Assembly: GCA_020854925.1 (NCBI GenBank)
Contig: JAHKLV010000161.1
Location: 1 to 5,037, forward strand
Length of the DNA stretch: 5,037 nucleotides
Source of the DNA: Candidatus Methanofastidiosia archaeon
GTDB taxonomy: Archaea > Methanobacteriota_B > Thermococci > Methanofastidiosales > NM3
Reading direction: 5' to 3'
In this document: positions 1 to 5,037 of the stretch, piece after piece
Numbering within the stretch: position 1 is the first letter of the stretch
Layout of the letters: each line of letters opens with the position of its first letter
Translations under genes and position numbers: made by a program
Notes under the pieces: generated by a model
What the model saw: the letters and a program-made list of their open reading frames with translations, nothing else
What the model was told of the DNA's origin: nothing
The model's database searches: none

Positions 1-286
1 TCGGGTCAGGCTTCTTGTCTGTGACCAACTCACGGCCCTGCTTGACCAGAGCAACGCCGGCCTTGTCGTAGACGACATCGTCACTCTCGAGCAGCTCGAC
101 GAGTGCCTCGACCGCGCGGTCATCGCGCAGGTTGGCCAACTGCAAGACGGCCTGTGCCCGCACCGCGGGGTCCTCGGAGTCCACATCCTCCGAGAGACGC
201 TCCATGGGGTCGAGGGCGCAACCGGCGACTATGATCAGCCCGCACAGCAGGAATGCTGGGCAGAGCCGCAGTGTGTTCTTCGGCAT
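1..286 (-). CDS. HEAT-repeat lipoprotein, N-terminal part (runs off left edge)
   Basis: About 95 codons are visible, open from ATG at 286-284 to the window edge, so the C-terminus is missing. The N-terminus is a lipoprotein signal: basic start (MPKNTLRL), a hydrophobic stretch (FLLCGLIIVAG), then a lipobox VAGC with the putative lipidated Cys at residue 23. The mature part has at least one HEAT-like helix pair: DPAVRAQAVLQLANL, then RAVEALVELLES and the beginning of another repeat. The start is supported by a strong AGGAGGA site 6 nt upstream. By inference the product is a membrane-anchored scaffold or protein-binding protein outside the cytoplasm; no enzymatic role is visible. It sits 40 nt after purD on the same strand and has no obvious link to purine synthesis. 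Its GC (about 62-70%) is above that of most of the pur genes. The reading frame and lipobox are clear; the function is unknown. Confidence 0.8.
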   Translation of the reverse strand, partial: MPKNTLRLCPAFLLCGLIIVAGCALDPMERLSEDVDSEDPAVRAQAVLQLANLRDDRAVEALVELLESDDVVYDKAGVALVKQGRELVTDKKPDP

Positions 287-292
287 CGAGTG

Positions 293-299
293 TCCTCCT
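293..299 (-). promoter_or_regulatory. Strong Shine-Dalgarno site of the lipoprotein gene
   Basis: The minus strand reads AGGAGGA here, 6 nt before the ATG at 286. This is the best ribosome binding site in the window, and it fixes the start of a gene that is too short in this window to stand out by length. The surrounding 40-nt gap (287-326) shows no clear terminator hairpin with a T-tract and no obvious TATA-type promoter, so cotranscription with purD is possible. Confidence 0.8.
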
Positions 300-326
300 G
301 CGACCGTGCAGCGATCAAGCGGTGTG

Positions 327-1850
327 TTACGCGTCCACGACGACCACGTTCAGAGCTTTGGCCGACTTCCTGGCTGCCTCTCGGGCCCAGTAGAAGTCGT
401 CGGCGACGCCGGCCTTGATGGCCGCGGTGACCACAGGCTCCTGCTCCTTGGTGACGGTGGCGAAGCCCAGGGAGTGGATGGCCGCGGCCCGGACGTCGCC
501 AACGGTGTCTTCCTGGAGGCCCACCAGGCCGCGGATGAGGTCGGTGCCGTGCTCGCCGGACGGCGCCCGGCGGGCCACATCGCCCAGGGCGTACGCGGCG
601 GCGGTGCGCACTTCGGCACTGGGCTCGATGGTCTCGGCGGCCGCGTACATGGCGACAGCCCGTGACCCGCCGGTATAGAGCGACCCCCCCTCCTCATAGA
701 CGGAACCGAAGTACGGTGTCGCGCCCAGGGCGGAGATGGCGTTAAAGTCGACGGAGAGCGGATGTCCCTTTCCGATGTCGCGCAGGTTGGGGTAGCCCTT
801 GGGCGCGATGATCTTCACGGCGGTCGCCTTTTCCTCGAAGCGCGCCTTCACCTTGCCGAGAGAACCGTTTTGCATGCCTTCGAGAATATCATCGAAGTTC
901 AGGAGCTGGGGCATGATGTTGACCGTTTCAGGGTCTCCCAGGCGCGAGTAGAACTCGATGACCGTGGGTCCCCACTTGTCGGTGAGCATGAACTGGCCTG
1001 AAAGCACGCCAAAGTACGGTTGGCCCGTCTCAAGCTCGATGGCCTTCACGACCTTCTCCACAATCTCGTAGGAGACCTTGTAGTCCTTCTCCGAAAGGAA
1101 GGGCAGATTCTCGTCTTTTCCCGATATGGAGCCCATGCCGCCCGTCTCGGGGCCGATGTCCTCCACGAACGCGTGGGGGTGGTCCTCCACCATCTTGAGC
1201 GGCACGATGTGCTTTCCGTCGGTGAAGCACTGGAGGGTGTATTCGACACCTTCCACCCGCTCTTCGATGAGGATGGGGTCTTCGAGGTCCTGGGACAGAT
1301 TCTGGCTGACGATGTCTGAGACGTGCTGCTTTTTTGCTGCGCTCTTTTCCTCTTTGAGGTAGGTCTGGATGTCGGCGATGACCTTCACGCCTTTGCCGCC
1401 CGCCTGCCTCGTCGGTTTGATGGCGACGGAGCCGGGATATTCGTCGATGTATCGTGTGGCCTCGGTGATGTTCGAGAAGGTCTTGAACCGCAGTCTGCCG
1501 TACATCTCGTACTTTTCCATGAGCTTGCGCATGAATCCCTTCGATTTCTCGATGTCTGCCGCCACCCGTGAGGCGCCGATGACAAAGTGGCCGTCGGCCC
1601 GCAAGGCGTCGGAGACGCCGGCGAAGAGCGATTCCTCGCTGCCTACGAAGATGATGTCTGGTCGCACCTTCGCCGCCACGGCGGTGACAGCCGCGGGGTC
1701 AAGGATGTTGACGAGGTGGATCTCCTTGCAGAGCCGGAGAAGACCTGGATTGCGCATATCGCTTGCCGCATACGTCTCGTAACCGCACCGGGAGGCGTTT
1801 TCTATGATGGCGTGCTCCCGTGCGCCGCTTCCTACAATCAAAAACTTCAT
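327..1850 (-). CDS. purD: Phosphoribosylamine-glycine ligase (GAR synthetase) with a HEAT-like C-terminal extension
   Basis: The product joins glycine to phosphoribosylamine using ATP, giving GAR in the second step of cytosolic purine synthesis. Visible parts in its 507 residues: N-domain loop GSGAREHAI (7-15); substrate-loop region VGSEESLFAG (69-78; the family usually has GPE); ATP-grasp lysine and glycine loop KPTRQAGGKGVKVI (145-158); EERVEGVEYT (196-205); GPETGGMGS (233-241); metal-site strand IEFYSRLGDPE (298-308; Asn is usual where Tyr301 stands); C-domain IAPKGYP to about residue 400. The family is usually about 420-440 residues. Here the usual last helix and its DIG-type ending are missing, and about 100 HEAT-like residues follow. 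ATG (1850) directly abuts the TAA of the upstream purF paralog (TAAATG), with only a weak GGGG about 9 nt upstream, so translational coupling is likely. The purD identity of residues 1-400 is firm. Whether the fused protein is active, or even real, is open. Confidence 0.93.
   Translation of the reverse strand: MKFLIVGSGAREHAIIENASRCGYETYAASDMRNPGLLRLCKEIHLVNILDPAAVTAVAAKVRPDIIFVGSEESLFAGVSDALRADGHFVIGASRVAADIEKSKGFMRKLMEKYEMYGRLRFKTFSNITEATRYIDEYPGSVAIKPTRQAGGKGVKVIADIQTYLKEEKSAAKKQHVSDIVSQNLSQDLEDPILIEERVEGVEYTLQCFTDGKHIVPLKMVEDHPHAFVEDIGPETGGMGSISGKDENLPFLSEKDYKVSYEIVEKVVKAIELETGQPYFGVLSGQFMLTDKWGPTVIEFYSRLGDPETVNIMPQLLNFDDILEGMQNGSLGKVKARFEEKATAVKIIAPKGYPNLRDIGKGHPLSVDFNAISALGATPYFGSVYEEGGSLYTGGSRAVAMYAAAETIEPSAEVRTAAAYALGDVARRAPSGEHGTDLIRGLVGLQEDTVGDVRAAAIHSLGFATVTKEQEPVVTAAIKAGVADDFYWAREAARKSAKALNVVVVDA
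330..626 (-). other. HEAT-like repeat tail fused to PurD (residues about 409-507)
   Basis: From about residue 409 the PurD reading frame no longer resembles GAR synthetase. It shows three helix-type repeats: SAEVRTAAAYALGDVA (411-426), GDVRAAAIHSLGFA (451-464) and YWAREAARKSAKAL (487-500), with partner helices such as LIRGLVGL between them. The V/A-R-x-A-A-x-x-A-L-G pattern is that of PBS-lyase-type HEAT repeats. GC in this stretch is about 70-80%, against about 52-63% in the catalytic part. HEAT repeats generally bind proteins, so a scaffolding role is conceivable but inferred. Alternative: the end of a separate HEAT gene joined here by recombination or by misassembly. Confidence 0.7.
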
Positions 1851-3101
1851 TTATTTCAACCCCGGGTAGACGCGGGACATGCAGCCCGTGCAGAATTCGC
1901 CGCCGCCAAGTGCCTCCTTGAGGTCCTCGAGATTGAGGTATCCGAAGGTGTCGGCGTCGATGATGCGGGCAATCTCGCCCTCGTCGTTGTCCACGGCGAT
2001 AAGCTCGTCCTGGGTGGGGACCTCGGTCCCGAAGGGGCAGGATGCGATTAGCTTCGGGCTGCCGATGCGCACGTGGACCTCCTTTGCCCCGCGCTTTCGC
2101 AGCAGGCTCACGATGTTTCGCATCGTCGTACCCCTGACCACCGAATCGTCCACGAGCACCACGCGTTTGCCGCGTATGGCGCTGCGGACGGGATTGAGCT
2201 TGAGTTGCACTCCTATCATGCGTTCTATCTGCGTCGGCTTGATGGCGGTGCGCAGGTGCTGGCCCGTTCGCATGAAGCCGATGTCGATGGGTATGCGTGC
2301 CTCGTTGGCGTATGCCATGGCAAAGGCTATCGCCGTCTCGGGAACGCCGATGACAACGTCAGCGTCAACAGGGTGCTGGAGCGCGAGGAGCTGGCCTATC
2401 TTCTTGCGTATCTCGTGGATGTTGATGTCGTTTATCCTTGAGTCGATGCGTGCCATGTAGACGTACTCGAAGATGCAGTTTGCCGGGGTGATGGGGCGCG
2501 GGTCCTTGTGCTCCTCGATGTAGTGGCGGTCAACAACCACAATCTCGCCGGGCTCGATATCCCGTGACAGCTCGGCACCGATGACATCCAGAGCCGCCGT
2601 CTCGGAGGCGATGACGGCGAGGTCGAATCCTACGCCGCCGATGAGGAGCGGCTTGACACCCCGCTTGTCGCGGGCGGCTATCATCTTGTCCGTGGTAAGG
2701 ATGACCATGGCATACGCTCCTTCGAGCGTGTCGAGGAATCGGCGTACCGCGTCCGCCTCGGGCATGGTGGCGAGGTCCTCACGCAACACAGCCACCGCTT
2801 CGTCCGTGATGGTGACGCTCCCGTCAAAAAAGATGGCGAGGTCGTCGGCGACGTACGTGTTGCCGTCGCGCGTCGCGATGCATCCCGCCCCGGCGAATCC
2901 CTTGAGCCGCTCGATGTCGGCGGGCGCCATGTTCTGCTGTACCAGGCCGCTCTTTGCGGCCGTCTTCACTTCCTTGAAGTTTGTCGTTGAGATGGCAAAG
3001 CTTTCCTGTCCCCTGGACTGGAGGGCCACCATCTGGTAGTAAACAAATCGTGAGACATCCCATATCTCGTCAAAGGCGTAGATGCCACATACTCCCGTCA
3101 T
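1851..3101 (-). CDS. PurF-like amidophosphoribosyltransferase paralog with degenerate glutaminase domain
   Basis: A 416-residue paralog of the adjacent PurF (471 residues); the shortfall lies mainly in the N-terminal glutaminase domain. Kept: Cys5 after MTGV, LQSRGQES (27-34), RDKRGVKPLLIGG (144-156), ASETAALDV (165-173), PRPP motif VVLVDDSVVRGTT (314-326), and cysteines 209, 355, 404 and 407 at the positions that hold a 4Fe-4S cluster in Bacillus-type PurF. Lost: the HxRYxT motif (GCIATRD, 73-79), the HNGN oxyanion-hole motif (FDGS, 92-95) and the TDSDTE block. The KNRYxGRTF loop reads RTGQHLRTA (278-286). It is therefore probably unable to use glutamine in the normal way. It might use ammonia, partner or regulate PurF, or act on another phosphoribosyl substrate; these are inferences. 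Start ATG (3101) has a GAGGT site 6 nt upstream. There is a 1-nt gap from purF, and its stop abuts purD. Confidence 0.88.
   Translation of the reverse strand: MTGVCGIYAFDEIWDVSRFVYYQMVALQSRGQESFAISTTNFKEVKTAAKSGLVQQNMAPADIERLKGFAGAGCIATRDGNTYVADDLAIFFDGSVTITDEAVAVLREDLATMPEADAVRRFLDTLEGAYAMVILTTDKMIAARDKRGVKPLLIGGVGFDLAVIASETAALDVIGAELSRDIEPGEIVVVDRHYIEEHKDPRPITPANCIFEYVYMARIDSRINDINIHEIRKKIGQLLALQHPVDADVVIGVPETAIAFAMAYANEARIPIDIGFMRTGQHLRTAIKPTQIERMIGVQLKLNPVRSAIRGKRVVLVDDSVVRGTTMRNIVSLLRKRGAKEVHVRIGSPKLIASCPFGTEVPTQDELIAVDNDEGEIARIIDADTFGYLNLEDLKEALGGGEFCTGCMSRVYPGLK
2457..2479 (+). repeat. 23-nt segment identical in both purF paralogs (copy 1)
   Basis: These 23 bases are identical to 3781-3803. 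On the minus strand they encode the shared CIFEYVY strand that carries the first Fe-S-type cysteine (Cys209 of the paralog). The flanking codons differ. It is a direct repeat within coding sequence, best explained by paralogy with strong local conservation or by gene conversion. Confidence 0.85.
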
Positions 3102-3102
3102 G

Positions 3103-4518
3103 CTATAACCTCTTGGTGTCTTTCCACTGATTGCGTTCGTTTTCCCTGCATTTTCCCAGCATCTCGGCTCTTTCGCACGTGATGCAGGTGGGATACTCCC
3201 CTGTCAGGCAGGCCAGACAGAGCTGGGAACGGGGTATCCCGATGGCTTTCACGAGGCCGTCTATGGACTGGTAGGTCACCGAGTCCGCCCCGATCTTTTT
3301 TTCAATTCCTTCTGTGCCGCAGGAGGCGATAAGCTCGTCTTTTATCGTCATGTCGATGCCGTAAAAGCATGGGTGCGTGATGGGTGGGCAGCTGGAGACA
3401 AAGTGCACTTCCTTTGCCCCGTACCGTCGCAGGAGTCCCACGATGCGCCGTGAGGTGGTGCCGCGCACGATGCTGTCGTCCACAAGCGCGATGCGCTTGC
3501 CCTCTATCTCGCGCCTGATGACGTTGAGCTTTTCCACAATGGCCGACTCCCTGAATCGCTGGGTCGGCATGATAAACGTTCGTCCAATGTACCTGTTCTT
3601 GATAAGGCCCTCGCGGTAGGCGATACCGTTTTCGAGGGCGAATCCCAGCGCCGCCGTACGGGCGGTGTCGGGAACGGGGATGACCGTGTCCACCTCGTGG
3701 TCGAATGCAAGGTTCGTCCCCAGCTTGAATCGTACGTCGTAGACACTGTGTCCCTCAATCACCGAGTCGGGCCGCGAGAAGTAGACGTACTCGAAGATGC
3801 AGTGTGACGGCTGAGCGGGTCGCAGCTGCCGCGACGTGATACCGTTGTCGCACAGCGAGACCATCTCCCCCGGGGCGATGTCGCGCACGAGCTCGTAGCC
3901 GGTCACGTCAAGCCCGACGCTTTCGCTGCAGACCATGTAGGTAGGCCCGGTCTCCGTTTCTTTTTTACCCAGGACCAGGGGGCGTATGCCGTGGGGGTCG
4001 CGGATGGCGAGCACCTGCCCTCCCTCCTTGCCGAGGAGCATCGTTGCCGAGTATGAGCCCTGCACCGTGTCCATGGTCTCCCCTATGGCGTCCTCGACCT
4101 CGAGCTTCGAGAGCTTTTCGGCAAGGACGTTGAGAAGGATCTCGGTGTCAGAGTCGGTCTGGAGCAGGCGGTGCTTGTCATGGAGGTAGCACTTGAGCTC
4201 CTGGCAGTTGGTCAGGTTCCCGTTATGTGCGAGGCCGAGACCGTACGGGTAGCTGGTGAAAAGCGGCTGTGCCTCGGCGGAGGGGTCCATGCCTGCCGTA
4301 GGGTAGCGCACATGCCCTATGCCGAGGTTTCCCTCGAGGTCCTCGAGGGGGAAGGACTGGAAGACCTCGGACACGAGGCCGTCGCCCTGCTTGCGGTAGA
4401 ACTTTTCATTCTTCGTCAGGATGCCAGCCGAGTTCTGCCCCCGGTGCTGGATGGCGATGAGCGCCCGGTATGCCTCCCAGGCGATGTCGGGCCCGCACAG
4501 TCCTATGACGCCGCACAT
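3103..4518 (-). CDS. purF: Amidophosphoribosyltransferase (glutamine PRPP amidotransferase)
   Basis: Catalyses the committed step of purine synthesis: PRPP plus glutamine gives 5-phosphoribosylamine. The 471-residue length is normal for the family. The start at 4518 gives MCGVIG, placing catalytic Cys2 to become the N-terminal nucleophile after Met removal; a GGGGAG site lies 8 nt upstream. Glutaminase motifs are complete: QHRGQNSAG (24-32), GHVRYPTAG (68-76), LAHNGN (96-101), TDSDTE (121-126). The phosphoribosyltransferase domain has KNRYIGRTFIMPTQ (307-320) and the PRPP motif ALVDDSIVRGTT (344-355). Cys240, Cys384, Cys434 and Cys437 match the 4Fe-4S ligands of the Bacillus-type enzyme. The tail adds three more cysteines (445, 448, 457) in CITCER...GKC. 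The frame stays open upstream to 4689, but that part only overlaps purQ. The ATG overlaps the purQ stop by one base (TGATG), indicating coupling. Confidence 0.97.
   Translation of the reverse strand: MCGVIGLCGPDIAWEAYRALIAIQHRGQNSAGILTKNEKFYRKQGDGLVSEVFQSFPLEDLEGNLGIGHVRYPTAGMDPSAEAQPLFTSYPYGLGLAHNGNLTNCQELKCYLHDKHRLLQTDSDTEILLNVLAEKLSKLEVEDAIGETMDTVQGSYSATMLLGKEGGQVLAIRDPHGIRPLVLGKKETETGPTYMVCSESVGLDVTGYELVRDIAPGEMVSLCDNGITSRQLRPAQPSHCIFEYVYFSRPDSVIEGHSVYDVRFKLGTNLAFDHEVDTVIPVPDTARTAALGFALENGIAYREGLIKNRYIGRTFIMPTQRFRESAIVEKLNVIRREIEGKRIALVDDSIVRGTTSRRIVGLLRRYGAKEVHFVSSCPPITHPCFYGIDMTIKDELIASCGTEGIEKKIGADSVTYQSIDGLVKAIGIPRSQLCLACLTGEYPTCITCERAEMLGKCRENERNQWKDTKRL
3108..3112 (-). promoter_or_regulatory. 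Ribosome binding site of the purF paralog, inside the end of purF
   Basis: The minus strand reads GAGGT, 6 nt before the ATG at 3101, overlapping the last sense codons of purF. It supports the ATG that gives the N-terminus MTGVCGI. No start codon sits directly before the Cys codon (the preceding codon is GTA), so the Cys cannot be residue 2. Confidence 0.65.
3781..3803 (+). repeat. 23-nt segment identical in both purF paralogs (copy 2)
   Basis: Partner of the copy at 2457-2479, about 1.3 kb away in the same orientation. It encodes CIFEYVY around Cys240 of PurF. Every synonymous position across the segment is the same in the two genes although the proteins are otherwise well diverged. Confidence 0.85.
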
Positions 4519-5037
4519 CAGAAGGTCTCCCCTATGTATGCCAGGACCGATTCGAAGAAGGTCTTTCCCGCGTACCCGTGCTCGTTGCCCGTGAAGAAGG
4601 TCCGCTCGGGGTGCGGCATCATGCCGAACACGTTGCCCTTCTTGTTGCAGATGCCTGCGATGTTGTTCGGGGAGCCATTGGGATTCCACGGATACCCTGC
4701 GTTTTCATCGCCCGCCTCATCTACGTACTTGAAGAGAACCTGCCCCGCCTTTTCCAGGGCAAGGGCCGCTTGTGACCCGCCGGAAAGGAGCAGCTTTCCC
4801 TCGGCATGTGCCGAGGGGATGATGAGGCGCTCTCCCTCGGGGATGAGGTGCGTGAACGCGCAACTTTTTGGGGACACGGCCTTGAGGATGGTATGCCGGC
4901 ACTCAAATCGCGCCGAGTCGTTGCGTGCAAGGCAAGCGGTGACACCCTGCCCGTCACCGGGGAGGAGGCCGAGCTCAACAAGGATCTGGAATCCGTTGCA
5001 GATGCCGCCCACCGGGTACCCGTCCTTCACAAAGGAA
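4518..5037 (-). CDS. purQ: FGAM synthase glutaminase subunit, C-terminal part (runs off right edge)
   Basis: Class I glutamine amidotransferase subunit that supplies ammonia to PurL, converting FGAR to FGAM in the fourth pathway step. About 173 codons are visible; roughly the first 75-100 residues lie beyond the window. The nucleophile elbow GICNGFQ is present, with the Cys codon at 5000-4998. It is followed by GLLPG, RFECR (41-45, numbering the visible protein from the GTG at 5030), AHAEGK (74-79; the family usually has HGEG), the block GYPWNPNGSPNNIAGIC (112-128), and the His-Glu pair of the triad in MPHPER (His140, Glu142). Codons continue in frame past 5030 to the window edge, so the GTG there is internal. 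The TGA stop (4520-4518) overlaps the purF ATG. A free-standing PurQ is more likely than the C-terminal domain of a large fused PurL, because the protein ends soon after HPER. Upstream purL/purS would be expected outside the window. Confidence 0.93.
   Translation of the reverse strand, partial: SFVKDGYPVGGICNGFQILVELGLLPGDGQGVTACLARNDSARFECRHTILKAVSPKSCAFTHLIPEGERLIIPSAHAEGKLLLSGGSQAALALEKAGQVLFKYVDEAGDENAGYPWNPNGSPNNIAGICNKKGNVFGMMPHPERTFFTGNEHGYAGKTFFESVLAYIGETF
4527..4532 (-). promoter_or_regulatory. Ribosome binding site of purF, inside the end of purQ
   Basis: The minus strand reads GGGGAG, ending 8 nt before the purF ATG at 4518 and lying within the last codons of purQ. Together with the catalytic Cys at codon 2 it decides the purF start. 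Confidence 0.65.

Noticed and set aside
287..326. Possible terminator or new promoter between purD and the lipoprotein gene
   Set aside because: No stable hairpin with a T-tract and no AT-rich promoter element is visible in these 40 nt; only the ribosome binding site is supported.
132..665. 177-codon open frame on the plus strand
   Set aside because: It is antisense to the HEAT tail of purD and the lipoprotein gene, crosses the gap between them, and has a Gly/Arg-rich composition typical of a shadow frame in high-GC DNA.
350..697. 115-codon Pro/Arg/Ser-rich frame on the minus strand that might continue PurD after a frameshift
   Set aside because: It contains no GAR synthetase C-terminal pattern, while the purD frame itself stays open and shows clear HEAT-like repeats, so a simple frameshift does not explain the missing PurD end.
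1369..1782. 137-codon open frame on the plus strand, and others over purD
   Set aside because: They are antisense to the conserved ATP-grasp region of purD, with no domain or start-site support.
1879..2460. 193-codon open frame on the plus strand
   Set aside because: It is antisense to the purF paralog, low in complexity (Ser/Arg/Met rich) and without a recognisable domain; it reflects GC-rich codons of the real gene.
4519..4689. Longer purF start, 57 codons upstream
   Set aside because: The extension lies wholly over purQ coding sequence in another frame and would bury the catalytic Cys; the ATG at 4518 has Cys at codon 2 and a ribosome binding site.
5028..5030. GTG as the start of purQ
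   Set aside because: The frame continues upstream to the window edge, and a PurQ beginning here would lack the first part of the glutaminase fold just before the nucleophile elbow; it is an internal Val codon.

Overview
The window is one tightly packed minus-strand block of de novo purine (IMP) biosynthesis genes, followed by the start of an unrelated-looking lipoprotein gene. Reading in the direction of transcription (from high to low coordinates) the order is: purQ (partial, runs off the right edge), purF, a second shortened purF paralog, purD with an extra C-terminal HEAT-like tail, and a HEAT-repeat lipoprotein (partial, runs off the left edge). No RNA gene, CRISPR array or mobile element is visible, and no convincing terminator or promoter. 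There is no stretch of 300 bases without a gene; the largest gap is 40 nt (287-326).

Organism: the four pur proteins look most like those of euryarchaeal or otherwise archaeal lineages. PurD has the archaeal-style wording around the ATP-grasp core (KPTRQAGGKGVKVI, GPETGGMGSISG, IEFYSRLGDPE), and PurQ has a GYPWNPNGSPNNIAGIC block. Shine-Dalgarno-like sites precede several genes. This placement rests on remembered family patterns, not on a search, and a bacterial origin is not excluded. GC is roughly 50-63% through most of the pur block, but about 70-80% in the last 300 nt of purD and about 62-70% in the lipoprotein gene.

How the genes work together: PurF makes phosphoribosylamine (PRA) from PRPP and glutamine. 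PurD ligates glycine to the unstable PRA to give GAR. PurQ is the glutaminase subunit of FGAM synthase, later in the pathway. The genes are joined by a 1-nt overlap (purQ/purF, TGATG), a 1-nt gap (purF/purF paralog) and a 0-nt junction (paralog/purD, TAAATG), so they are very probably cotranscribed and translationally coupled.

The most interesting points are two. First, the purF paralog keeps the PRPP motif and all four Fe-S-type cysteines but has lost the key glutaminase residues. Second, purD loses its usual last few dozen residues and continues in frame into about 100 residues of HEAT-like repeats, exactly where base composition jumps and just before a second HEAT-repeat gene. The second could be a real domain fusion, a recent recombination, or an assembly chimera.
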